A stretch of 16,989 bases of DNA from an uncultured Nocardiaceae bacterium (GCA_936936565.1 CAKZIX010000223.1:1-16989); one strand, 5' to 3'. Shown: positions 6,515 through 13,632, counted from the first letter of the stretch. Notes: generated from the sequence alone by a model not told the origin. A program made the numbers and translations.

Positions 6515-8821
6515 GTGGCTCGCAAACCCAACGCGTTCACCAGGCGTTTTCGCCGGTTGATGGAACGCCCGGCAAGTATCGACCTGACGCGTTACGAGAA
6601 GCTGCTCGACGCCGTCGACGCCCGGGAGGACGCCGTCACCGCGTTGTCCGACGACGAGCTGGCCGCCGCCGCCGCCGCGATCGGCGAGCCCGAGGTGGTC
6701 CGGCGCAAGCAGAAGGACCGGGTGTTAAGCGACAACCAGCTGATCGAAATCTGTGCCCTCGGCCGGGAGGCCGCGCGGCGCGGGCTGGGGGAGCGCCCGT
6801 TCGACGTGCAGCTGCTCGGCGCGATGGGCTTGCTGGCGGGCAACGTCATCGAGATGGCCACCGGTGAAGGCAAGACGCTGGTCGGCGCGATCGCGGCCGC
6901 CGGGTTCGCGCTCGGCGGCCGGCGCGTGCACGTCATCTCGGTCAACGACTACCTCGCCCGGCGCGACGCCGAGTGGATGGCGCCGGTGTACCAGGCGCTC
7001 GGCGTCGCCGTCGGCTGGGTGGAGCCCTCGCGCACGCACACCGAGCGCCGCGAGGCCTACGCCGCCAGCGTCACCTACGGCGCGGTGAGCGAGATCGGCT
7101 TCGACGTGCTGCGCGACCGGCTCGCGGTCGACGCCGACCAGCAGGTGATGCAGGCACCCGAGGTGGCCATCGTGGACGAGGCCGACTCGGTGCTCGTCGA
7201 CGAGGCGCGCGTGCCGCTGGTGATGGCCGGATCGGTGGAGCCGGGCATCGCCGACGAGGAGATCGCCGACATCGTGCGCCGGCTGCGCCTGGGCAAGCAC
7301 TACGAGATGGACCCGGACCGCCGCAACGTCTGGCTGACCTCGGACGGCATCGAGACCGTGGAGCGGCTGCTGGGCGGGGTGAATCTGTACGACACCACCG
7401 ACGCCGATCACCTGGCCGCGGTGAACGTCGCGCTGCACGCGCACGCGCTGCTGACCCGCGACGTCGACTACATCGTGCGCCACGGCAAGGTGGAGTTGAT
7501 CAACCAGTCGCGCGGGCGGGTGGCCCAGCTGCAGCGCTGGCCCGACGGCCTGCAGGCCGCGGTGGAGGCGAAAGAGCATGTGGCGCTGTCGGATCGGGGC
7601 GAGATTCTGGACTCGATCACGGTGCAGGGACTGATCGCGAAGTACCCGCTCGTGGCCGGCATGACGGGTACCGCGGTGGCGGTCGCGGAGACGCTGCGCG
7701 AGTTCTATCAGCTCGAGGTGGCCGTGATCCCGCCGAACACCGAGAACGTGCGCATCGATTCCGAAGATCGCGTCTTCGCCACGGCCACCGACAAGGTCCG
7801 GGCCATCGTCGCCGAGGTCGGCCGGGTGCACGCGCAGGGCCGCCCGGTGCTGATCGGCACCCAGGACGTCGCCGAGTCGGAGAACCTCGCGATGGATCTC
7901 GCGGAGGCCGGGCTCAAATGCACGGTGCTCAACGCGCGCAACGACGCCGAGGAGGCCGCGATCATCGCCGAAGCCGGCAAGCCCGGCGCGATCACGGTAT
8001 CCACGCAGATGGCCGGCCGCGGCACCGACATCAAGCTGGGCGGCAGTACCGGAGCCGGTGCCGACCACGACAAGTCCGTGGAGCTCGGTGGTCTGTACGT
8101 GATCGGCACCGCGCGGTACCCGAGCAGCCGCCTCGACGACCAGCTGCGCGGACGCGCCGGGCGCCAGGGCGATCCGGGCGGTTCGGTGTACTTCGCCTCG
8201 CTCGAAGACGACGTGGTGCGCACCGGTGCGCCGGAGATTCCGCCGAACTACACGGCCGACGACGACGGCGAGATCGAGGCCGGGCACATCGCGCATCACC
8301 TGGACCACGCGCAGCGCGTGCTCGAGGGCGTGAACCAGGAAATCCACCGCAACACCTGGCGCTACACCAGGCTCATCGAGCGCCAGCGCGGCGACCTGCT
8401 CGCGTTCCGCGACAAGGTGCTGCACGAGAACCTGGCGGCGGAGTTGCTCGACGGCGCCGAGGGCGACGAACAGCGGTGCCGGGAAATCATGCTGTACCAC
8501 CTGGACCAGTTGTGGGCCGATCACCTGGCGTACCTGGCCGAGGTACGTGAAAGCATCCACCTGCGCGCGCTCGGCAAAGAGACGCCGATCGACGAATTCC
8601 ACCGGGCCGCCATTCCGGAGTTCCACAAATTGGTCGACTCGGCCACCGAGCGGGCGCGCCTGTCCTACGAAAAGGTCGGTGGCGACGGGGATTTGGCCGC
8701 CGCCGGGGTGAAACGGCCGACGTCGACGTGGACCTACCTGGTCCAGGACAACCCGTTCGACTTCAGCGTGGAACAGACACTCAAGCAGGTGCGGGCGATG
8801 TTGTCCGGCAGGCGGCTGTAG
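6515..8821 (+). CDS. secA2: Accessory preprotein translocase ATPase SecA2
   Basis: A 768-residue SecA-family motor that drives export of a subset of proteins through SecYEG. Motifs: Walker A ATGEGKT at 115-121, ISVNDYLARRD at 141-151, DEADS at 221-225, a PPNTENVR segment at 407-413, TQMAGRGTDIKLGG at 497-510, and LRGRAGRQGDPG at 544-555. It is shorter than housekeeping SecA1 (usually over 900 residues) and lacks the C-terminal zinc-binding tail; it ends soon after the helical scaffold region. This fits the mycobacterial-type SecA2. The start GTG gives an N-terminal basic stretch; ATG 6560 is an internal alternative. It is apparently linked to uvrD2, whereas in M. tuberculosis secA2 (Rv1821) is at a distant locus. 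Confidence 0.92.
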   Translation: MARKPNAFTRRFRRLMERPASIDLTRYEKLLDAVDAREDAVTALSDDELAAAAAAIGEPEVVRRKQKDRVLSDNQLIEICALGREAARRGLGERPFDVQLLGAMGLLAGNVIEMATGEGKTLVGAIAAAGFALGGRRVHVISVNDYLARRDAEWMAPVYQALGVAVGWVEPSRTHTERREAYAASVTYGAVSEIGFDVLRDRLAVDADQQVMQAPEVAIVDEADSVLVDEARVPLVMAGSVEPGIADEEIADIVRRLRLGKHYEMDPDRRNVWLTSDGIETVERLLGGVNLYDTTDADHLAAVNVALHAHALLTRDVDYIVRHGKVELINQSRGRVAQLQRWPDGLQAAVEAKEHVALSDRGEILDSITVQGLIAKYPLVAGMTGTAVAVAETLREFYQLEVAVIPPNTENVRIDSEDRVFATATDKVRAIVAEVGRVHAQGRPVLIGTQDVAESENLAMDLAEAGLKCTVLNARNDAEEAAIIAEAGKPGAITVSTQMAGRGTDIKLGGSTGAGADHDKSVELGGLYVIGTARYPSSRLDDQLRGRAGRQGDPGGSVYFASLEDDVVRTGAPEIPPNYTADDDGEIEAGHIAHHLDHAQRVLEGVNQEIHRNTWRYTRLIERQRGDLLAFRDKVLHENLAAELLDGAEGDEQRCREIMLYHLDQLWADHLAYLAEVRESIHLRALGKETPIDEFHRAAIPEFHKLVDSATERARLSYEKVGGDGDLAAAGVKRPTSTWTYLVQDNPFDFSVEQTLKQVRAMLSGRRL

Positions 8822-8912
8822 CCCGGCCGGTGACGTTGGTGCATCCGCGCTGTGCACGTTGCGGGCGCGGCAATGCTGCCCAATGTGACGCAAGCCCCCA
8901 AAACCGCAGGTA
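8822..8912. other. Short gap after secA2
   Basis: No gene is visible. A weak 5-bp inverted repeat (GTGCA and TGCAC) near 8839-8857 has no T tract and is not a convincing terminator. Confidence 0.3.
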
Positions 8913-8951
8913 GAAATTGGGTTGCCCGATCTTGGGGTGACGATTTACTGT
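8913..8951 (+). promoter_or_regulatory. WhiB7-type promoter of whiB7
   Basis: GAAATT at 8913-8918 is followed by three G residues, then -35 TTGCCC at 8922-8927, an 18-nt spacer and -10 TACTGT at 8946-8951. WhiB7 is known to activate promoters, including its own, through an AT-rich element placed just upstream of the -35 hexamer, contacted by its AT-hook together with SigA. The architecture fits that rule. Transcription would start near 8958. Confidence 0.55.
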
Positions 8952-9031
8952 GATGAAGACGCGCCGAGAGGTTACCCGGCGCTGATCTCGAACTCGACAC
9001 ACGCAATACCCGAAAGGAGGTGGCGGACGCC

Positions 9032-9265
9032 ATGAAGAACGTACTCGCATACGCAGCTCCCACCGCCGTTGCTCGCACAGCACCGACGGCATTCGCCATC
9101 CCAGGGAGCAGTGTGTCCGAATTCGGCGCCATTCGGGGCAACGCAATCGGTGTCGGCTGGCACCAGCCCGTCGATACGGACGCACGAAAGTTCGGCATGT
9201 TCCGCACGCGCAACGCAACCACCAGATCCGTGATCAGGAGCAGACACCGGTACCGAAACCGGTAG
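9032..9265 (+). CDS. Upstream ORF in the whiB7 leader, alanine-rich leader peptide
   Basis: A 77-codon frame starts at ATG 9032, 11 nt after the strong Shine-Dalgarno AAAGGAGG; an in-frame GTG at 9020 overlaps that site and is less likely. The first 22 residues hold eight alanines. Of the 12 alanine codons in the frame, 7 are GCA and 2 GCT, with none GCG, unlike the surrounding genes where GCG and GCC dominate. Near the end are three rare arginine codons (AGA, AGG, AGA at residues 65, 69 and 71). The peptide has no recognisable domain, so the act of translation probably matters rather than the product. The stop lies 14 nt before the terminator stem. Confidence 0.6.
   Translation: MKNVLAYAAPTAVARTAPTAFAIPGSSVSEFGAIRGNAIGVGWHQPVDTDARKFGMFRTRNATTRSVIRSRHRYRNR
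9246..9263 (+). promoter_or_regulatory. Hairpin overlapping the end of the whiB7 upstream ORF
   Basis: ACCGGT at 9246-9251 and again at 9258-9263 can pair, leaving a 6-nt loop. It lies within the last codons of the upstream ORF, so a translating ribosome would mask it. It may take part in switching between termination and readthrough, but I did not find an obvious pairing that excludes the terminator stem. Confidence 0.35.
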
Positions 9266-9279
9266 ACGCTCGCTTTTCT

Positions 9280-9317
9280 TGGCCACGGATCGCAACCGCG
9301 AACCGTGGCCATAGTTT
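9280..9317 (+). terminator. Rho-independent terminator-like attenuator before whiB7
   Basis: GGCCACGG at 9281-9288 pairs with CCGTGGCC at 9303-9310, extended outward by T9280 with A9311. After one mismatch, TCGC and GCGA continue the stem to an AACC loop at 9294-9297. The stem is followed by ATAG and TTTT at 9314-9317. The total stem is about 13 pairs. Its place between the upstream ORF and whiB7 points to an attenuator, not an end-of-operon terminator. Confidence 0.75.
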
Positions 9318-9395
9318 TGGGCTCACCAGCTCGGACGGCTCGATTCGCATCGAACACCAACGATGAACCGTCGCAAAGAGCTGAAGGAGACCGAC

Positions 9396-9755
9396 GTGTA
9401 CACCGCGACAGTCCGCAAGACTGACGAGAGCCGCACCGCCACAAGCGGATTCGCTGCACTCGACGCGCGCGCGGCAGTTCGGCCGGCCGATACCACCGTG
9501 GCTGCGCTCGTCCAGACGAGCGCAATTCCGTGCCGGGTCGACGACCCAGACCTCTGGTTCGCCGAGAGCCCCGCCCTGCTCGAGCAGGCGAAGACCCTGT
9601 GCGCGACCTGCCCGATCCGCAAGAGCTGCCTGGCCGCAGCCCTGGATCGCGGTGAGCCGTGGGGTGTGTGGGGCGGCGAGATCTTCGACCAGGGTGTCGT
9701 CATCGCGCGCAAGCGCCCGCGTGGTCGCCCGCGCAAGACCCCGGTCTGCGCCTAG
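9396..9755 (+). CDS. whiB7: WhiB7 iron-sulfur transcriptional activator of intrinsic antibiotic resistance
   Basis: A 119-residue WhiB-family protein. Four cysteines (C46, C69, C72, C78) bind a 4Fe-4S cluster, the tryptophan/glycine motif EPWGVWGGE lies at 87-95, and an AT-hook RGRPRK at 109-114 is the mark of WhiB7. With SigA it activates genes for drug efflux, ribosome protection and redox balance in response to translation-inhibiting antibiotics and other stresses. The chosen start is GTG 9396 because AAGGAG at 9384-9389 sits 6 nt before it; ATG 9363 is in frame but lacks a Shine-Dalgarno sequence. The N-terminal 40 residues are longer than in the 92-residue M. tuberculosis protein. It is convergent with the ABC1 kinase gene, as in M. 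tuberculosis. Confidence 0.93.
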   Translation: MYTATVRKTDESRTATSGFAALDARAAVRPADTTVAALVQTSAIPCRVDDPDLWFAESPALLEQAKTLCATCPIRKSCLAAALDRGEPWGVWGGEIFDQGVVIARKRPRGRPRKTPVCA

Positions 9756-9772
9756 ATCTGCGCGATCCCCGA

Positions 9773-9807
9773 CGCGACCCTCGGCCCCGTGTGGGCCGGG
9801 GGTCGCG
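9773..9807. terminator. Strong bidirectional hairpin between whiB7 and the ABC1 kinase gene
   Basis: GCGACCCTCGGCCC at 9774-9787 pairs with GGGCCGGGGGTCGC at 9793-9806 with a single T-G wobble and a 5-nt loop; C9773 with G9807 adds a fifteenth pair. There is no T tract on either side, which is common for hairpin terminators in high-GC actinobacteria. Placed between convergent genes, it can serve both. Confidence 0.7.
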
Positions 9808-9864
9808 GTCGTCTCGAGGCGGAGCCGGCCCGCGGTATCCGTTCCCCGTGCGAGTGGGTGCCGA

Positions 9865-11193
9865 TCAGGCGGGTGCCAGGCCCGGCATCCATTCGCCGGC
9901 GATGGCCATGTACGGCGCCGACGCGTCCAGTTGCGAGCAGATGCCGACGCCGCCGAGCAGCACCCGGAAGATCATCAGGTACTCCGGCGGCAGGTCGAGT
10001 GCCAGCCGGGTCTTCAGGTTCGACGAGTTGACGTCGGTGGCCTTGCCCGCGACACGTTGCAGCCACTGACGCGTGAAGTGGAACGACTCGGTGCGCACCG
10101 GATCGGTGAACGGGCGCAGGAACTCGCCGATCTGGCGGCCGGTGACCGTCTTGCCGGGCAGGATGAAGCCGTGGGTCTGCATGAGGTCGAGCAGGCTGTC
10201 CCAGTTCTCGTCGGCGGCGAACCGGATCATCTGTCCGAGCGCGATCGGCAGGCCGTCGGGGAAGGGCGCGCAGGCGCCGAAATCGATGACACCCATGCGC
10301 GTGTCGTCGACCATCATGAAGTTGCCCGGGTGCGGATCGCAGTGCAGCAGCCCGACGCGTCCGGGTGAGCTGAAGGCGAACAGGGCCAGCAGCTCGCCGG
10401 CGCGATTGCGTTGTTCGGGGCTGCCCTCGCGGATCACCCGCGCCAGCGGGGTGCCGGTCATCCATTCGGTGACCACGACCTTGGGCGCGCTGGCCACCAC
10501 GCGTGGGATGACGAAATCCGGATCGCCGGCGAACTCCTTGGCGAAGGCGCGCTGGTTGTCGGCCTCGATGCGATAGTCGAGTTCCTCTTCCATGCGGGTG
10601 TTGAGCTCGTCCAGCAGGGGCTTGACGTCGCCGCCCGGCACGATCTTGCTCAGGCCGGTGGCGAACCGGGTGAGGGTCTTGAGGTCCGCGCGCAGCGCCT
10701 CGTCGGCACCCGGATACTGCACCTTGACCGCGACGTCGCGCCCGTCGGACCACACGGCACGATGCACCTGGCCGATGCTCGCCGACGCCGTTGGCGCGTC
10801 GTCGAAGGAGGTGAACCGCTCACGCCACTTGGTGCCGAGCTGCATGTCCAGCACCCGGTGCACCGCTGTGGCGGGCAGCGGCGGCGCCTCGGCCTGCAAC
10901 TTGGTGAGCGCTTCGCGGTACGGCTCGGCGAACTCCTCGGGGACCGCGGCCTCCATGACCGACAGCGCCTGGCCGAGCTTCATCGCCCCGCCTTTGAGCT
11001 CGCCGAGCACGGTGAACAGTTGCTCGGCGGCCTTGGCGGCCATAGCGGCGTCCACCTCGTCGCGGTTGGCGCCGGTGAGCTTCTTGCCGAAACCGACGGC
11101 TGCCCGCCCGGCGATGCCGAGCGGAATTTTGGCCAGCTTGGCGTTGCGGGCGGCGCGGCCGCGCACGATCTCGGACCCCGGGGAATCAGACAC
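9865..11193 (-). CDS. ABC1/UbiB-family atypical kinase (Rv3197-like)
   Basis: A 442-residue ABC1 (UbiB/ADCK) family protein. It has the family-specific KLGQ motif at 72-75, the Ala-rich nucleotide loop ASASIGQ at 136-142, VAVKVQY with K157, EEELDY at 202-207, the catalytic-loop equivalent HCDPHPGNF at 284-292, and DFG at 304-306. Family members bind ATP and often have ATPase rather than protein kinase activity; UbiB itself supports quinone synthesis. The M. tuberculosis homologue Rv3197 has been reported to contribute to macrolide tolerance. The start GTG is 6 nt after the stop of the E1-like gene, so the pair is co-transcribed. Substrate unknown. Confidence 0.88.
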   Translation of the reverse strand: MSDSPGSEIVRGRAARNAKLAKIPLGIAGRAAVGFGKKLTGANRDEVDAAMAAKAAEQLFTVLGELKGGAMKLGQALSVMEAAVPEEFAEPYREALTKLQAEAPPLPATAVHRVLDMQLGTKWRERFTSFDDAPTASASIGQVHRAVWSDGRDVAVKVQYPGADEALRADLKTLTRFATGLSKIVPGGDVKPLLDELNTRMEEELDYRIEADNQRAFAKEFAGDPDFVIPRVVASAPKVVVTEWMTGTPLARVIREGSPEQRNRAGELLALFAFSSPGRVGLLHCDPHPGNFMMVDDTRMGVIDFGACAPFPDGLPIALGQMIRFAADENWDSLLDLMQTHGFILPGKTVTGRQIGEFLRPFTDPVRTESFHFTRQWLQRVAGKATDVNSSNLKTRLALDLPPEYLMIFRVLLGGVGICSQLDASAPYMAIAGEWMPGLAPA

Positions 11194-11199
11194 ACCACA

Positions 11200-12066
11200 T
11201 CATGGCATGGACGCCGGTAATGCCTGCTCAGCCCCGGTTGTCGCGCAGTAGCAGGTGGGCTGACGCGACCACTGCCGCGTGCGCAGGGTGTGCGTGGCCA
11301 GGTCGAATTCGACGGTGGCGTCGAGCGTTTTCGGCAGCACTCGGCCGGTGCTGGTGAGCAGCACCTCCAGCTCACCGAGCGCGAGCGCCGCCGTGGCCTG
11401 CACGGTGGCCGCGCCGGCGTGCCCGACCCGGCCCAGCAACTGGGCGGCCAGCTGCGGCCACTGCGGGTCGTAGCCGGCACGCACCAGATCCGCACAACGC
11501 AGGCAACTGGTGCGGCCGGGCACCACCAAGGGCCCGACCACACCGACTCCGTCGCGGATCCGGACCTGCAGGTGCGGGATGCCGGCGCGCACGAGATCGT
11601 GCGCGACGTGCGGGTCGGGCATCAGCTCGTCGGCGAGAACGACGAAATCGGCCTGCCAGCGGGCCACCTCGACAGCCTCGCCCGGCGCGCCACGTGAAAT
11701 GCGAATCCCATAGTGGCGCAATGCATTTGCCAGATGGTCCGACAACGGGCCGCGACCGTGCACGCGGATCGAGCGGGGCCGGCGCAACGGACGCGCGGGA
11801 TAGCTGAGCAGGCCGGCCTCGTCGAGCTCGGCGAGCAGCGCCGTCACCGCGGCCGGTGGGATGCCGGACTCGCTCGCCTGCCACACGATCTGGCGCCGGT
11901 CGTGGGCACCGTCGAGGCTGCGCAGCAGCGTGAGCAGCACCCCGGCGGACACCCCGGGCATCGTCACGGTGCGCGCCGACTCGGGGCACCAGCCGATCTG
12001 CACGGCGGCGCGGCCGCGCTGCAACAGCGGCCGCCGCGGATCGAGCTGCGGATGATCTTTGGTCAC
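11200..12066 (-). CDS. E1/ThiF-like, cyclodehydratase-related protein (Rv3196-like)
   Basis: A 288-residue protein. The N-terminal part (about 20-95) resembles the winged-helix-like peptide-binding region seen in azole/TOMM cyclodehydratase partner proteins. Residues about 98-260 read as a degenerate E1/ThiF Rossmann fold. Four cysteines are arranged as in the zinc site of these proteins: C188 and C191 in TSCLRC, C272 and C274 in PTCYC. The typical ATP-binding GxGxxG is weak (VHGRGPLSDH at 102-111), so activation of a substrate by ATP is uncertain. No YcaO partner or precursor peptide gene is in the window. GTG 12066 is the start; the upstream TTGACC (12100 to 12095) could be a -35 but no good -10 follows. 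Likely co-transcribed with the ABC1 kinase gene. Confidence 0.65.
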   Translation of the reverse strand: MTKDHPQLDPRRPLLQRGRAAVQIGWCPESARTVTMPGVSAGVLLTLLRSLDGAHDRRQIVWQASESGIPPAAVTALLAELDEAGLLSYPARPLRRPRSIRVHGRGPLSDHLANALRHYGIRISRGAPGEAVEVARWQADFVVLADELMPDPHVAHDLVRAGIPHLQVRIRDGVGVVGPLVVPGRTSCLRCADLVRAGYDPQWPQLAAQLLGRVGHAGAATVQATAALALGELEVLLTSTGRVLPKTLDATVEFDLATHTLRTRQWSRQPTCYCATTGAEQALPASMP

Positions 12067-12118
12067 GAGCGGCGAGTGTGCCCGGCGCGCGGCCGGTCAA
12101 GCCCGCCGATCGCGCCAG

Positions 12119-12159
12119 TTGTCCACAGGCACAGCGTTGTTCACATCTCGTGCGGATAA
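12119..12159. promoter_or_regulatory. Cluster of three DnaA-box-like 9-mers
   Basis: TTGTCCACA at 12119-12127 is an exact match to the high-GC actinobacterial DnaA box. TTGTTCACA at 12137-12145 differs by one base and has the same orientation. On the minus strand, TTATCCGCA (12159 to 12151) differs by one base from TTATCCACA. All three fall within 41 nt of the 110-nt gap between the Zincin_2 and E1-like genes. Matches are seen directly; DnaA binding is inferred. Confidence 0.4.
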
Positions 12160-12176
12160 CGATTGCACGCGCCGAA

Positions 12177-13529
12177 CTATGCGTCCTTGTCGTCGGGGTC
12201 CGATTGCGCGCGCTTCTCGGCCTCTTTGGCCTCGGTCGCCTTCAGCTGCGCGATCGGGTCGTCGAAGGCGTCGCTGCCGCCAAGCACGCGCTCGACGAAC
12301 CCGGACGGGCTGTCCAGATCCTCGGCGTCCGGCAGCAGATCCGGGTGGGCCCACACCCCGTCGCGGGCGTCGACCCCGGCATCGTCGGTGAGGCGGCGCC
12401 ACAACGCCGCAGCCTCGCGCAGCTTGCGCGGGCGCAACTCCAGGCCCACCAGCGTGGCGAACGTCTGCTCGGCGGGTCCGCCCGTCGCCCGGCGGCGGCG
12501 CAGCGTTTCGCTCATCGCGGCCACGTTCGGCAGCCGGTCGGCGAGCGCGTCGGCAACCACAGTTTCCACCCAGCCCTCGATCAGGGCGAGCAGCGTCTCC
12601 AGACGTTCCAGCGCGGCCTTCTGACCCGGCGTCGTCTTCGGTTCGAACGCGCCCTGCTGCAGGATTTCCTGCAGCTTCGCCGGATCGGTCAGCGCCATCG
12701 GGTCGATGTTCGCGGTGGCCTCTTCGATGCCGGCGAAATCGACCTCGATGCCGCGCGCGAACTCCTCTACGGTGCCCAGCAGCCGCTGGCGCAGCCACGG
12801 GACATGCTGGAACAGCCGTTGATGGGCGGCCTCGCGCGCGGCGAGAAAGACCAGGATCTCCTGTTCGGGCTGCTCGAGCCCCTTGCTGAACTCCGCGATG
12901 GCGTTGGGCAACAACGCGGCGGTGCCGTCGGGGCCCAACGGCAGCCCGATGTCGGTGGAGGTGAGCACCTCCTTGCCGAGCTGCCCAAGGGCCTGGCCGA
13001 GCTGCGAACCGAACGCCACCCCGCCCATCTGCCCGATGATGCCGAGCATCGGACCGGCAAGCTGCTGCGCCTCGGCCGGAATGCCCTTCGACCACATGCC
13101 CGACACCTGCGCGGCCACCGGATCGCACAACCGCTTCCAGGTGTCGATGGTGTTGTCGATCCAGTCGCCCGGCGTCCAGGCGCGCGTCGTAGACGCCCCG
13201 GCGGGCAGCGTGGTGGCGCCGTCAAGCCAGATCTCGGCCAGGTGCGCCGCATCCTCGACCGCCTTGGCCTTACCGGCCGGCACCGGGTCACGGTCGGTGA
13301 GCTGTTGGTGGGCAAGCTGTTTGGCCAGGTCGTAGTTCACCGGCCCGGACGAGGTGCCCGGCTGCGTCATCGCGGTACCCATGCCCGACAGCATCTGGCC
13401 GAATTGCGACAGCATCTGGCCCAGCGCGGCGGGATCGAGCGGGCCGGCGCCCAGCCCGAACGGATCGCTGTTCTTGTCGCGGTCCGGGTCGTCGCCGCCG
13501 GTCGAGAATCCGAACGGGATATCGCTCAT
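12177..13529 (-). CDS. Zincin_2 (DUF2342) putative zinc metalloprotease-like protein (Rv3195-like)
   Basis: A 450-residue protein matching the actinobacterial Zincin_2/DUF2342 family, sometimes annotated as coenzyme F420 biosynthesis-associated or zinc-dependent metalloprotease. The N-terminus (1-60) is glycine-rich and low in complexity. The helical core carries REAAHQRLF at 232-240, with E233 and H236 as likely metal ligands or catalytic residues, and a second acidic motif EGWVE at 318-322. No canonical HEXXH is present, so protease activity is not certain. No signal peptide or membrane segment is visible. The C-terminal tail (about 410-450) is charged. The ATG start has an apparent leaderless promoter. 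It heads the minus-strand trio with the E1-like and ABC1 genes, 110 nt before the next gene. Confidence 0.8.
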   Translation of the reverse strand: MSDIPFGFSTGGDDPDRDKNSDPFGLGAGPLDPAALGQMLSQFGQMLSGMGTAMTQPGTSSGPVNYDLAKQLAHQQLTDRDPVPAGKAKAVEDAAHLAEIWLDGATTLPAGASTTRAWTPGDWIDNTIDTWKRLCDPVAAQVSGMWSKGIPAEAQQLAGPMLGIIGQMGGVAFGSQLGQALGQLGKEVLTSTDIGLPLGPDGTAALLPNAIAEFSKGLEQPEQEILVFLAAREAAHQRLFQHVPWLRQRLLGTVEEFARGIEVDFAGIEEATANIDPMALTDPAKLQEILQQGAFEPKTTPGQKAALERLETLLALIEGWVETVVADALADRLPNVAAMSETLRRRRATGGPAEQTFATLVGLELRPRKLREAAALWRRLTDDAGVDARDGVWAHPDLLPDAEDLDSPSGFVERVLGGSDAFDDPIAQLKATEAKEAEKRAQSDPDDKDA

Positions 13530-13541
13530 AACTCAACCGTA
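13530..13541 (-). promoter_or_regulatory. Leaderless promoter of the Zincin_2 gene
   Basis: TACGGT on the minus strand (13541 to 13536) fits TANNNT and is followed by 6 nt and the ATG at 13529. There is no Shine-Dalgarno sequence. Confidence 0.5.
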
Positions 13542-13620
13542 CAAGCCGATGTGCGTGCTTCGGTCACGCTCTGGGCGAACGCAGCGGAGGGGCATGTCGT
13601 CGGCAAACCGCGACTCGGCC

Positions 13621-13632
13621 TAACCTGGCTCG
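13621..13632 (+). promoter_or_regulatory. Leaderless promoter of the PDZ/Lon-type protease gene
   Basis: TAACCT at 13621-13626 fits TANNNT and is followed by 6 nt and the GTG at 13633. No Shine-Dalgarno sequence is present. It is divergent from the Zincin_2 promoter, with about 80 nt between the two -10 elements. Confidence 0.5.

Larger units (their letters stand above)
8958..9395 (+). ncRNA. Long 5' leader of whiB7 (uORF-attenuator type)
   Basis: About 440 nt separate the predicted transcription start from the whiB7 GTG. The leader holds, in order: a 6-bp hairpin at 8961-8982 (GCGCCG with CGGCGC), a Shine-Dalgarno sequence AAAGGAGG at 9013-9020, an upstream ORF at 9032-9265, a hairpin at 9246-9263 inside the end of that ORF, a terminator-like hairpin at 9280-9311, and a small TCGAT/ATCGA hairpin with a four-base loop at 9340-9353. 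In mycobacteria, ribosome stalling on a whiB7 upstream ORF relieves early termination. This layout is consistent with the same logic, but the switching mechanism here is inferred. Confidence 0.6.

Noticed and set aside
4870..6540. Long open frame antisense to uvrD2
   Set aside because: No motif and biased composition; the plus-strand helicase motifs account for the region.
6725..8893. Very long open frame antisense to secA2
   Set aside because: Its product is low-complexity, rich in Arg, His, Gly and Val, with no family motifs. It mirrors secA2, whose motifs are complete. High GC content creates such frames.
9363..9395. whiB7 start at ATG 9363
   Set aside because: There is no Shine-Dalgarno sequence before it, whereas AAGGAG lies 6 nt before GTG 9396.
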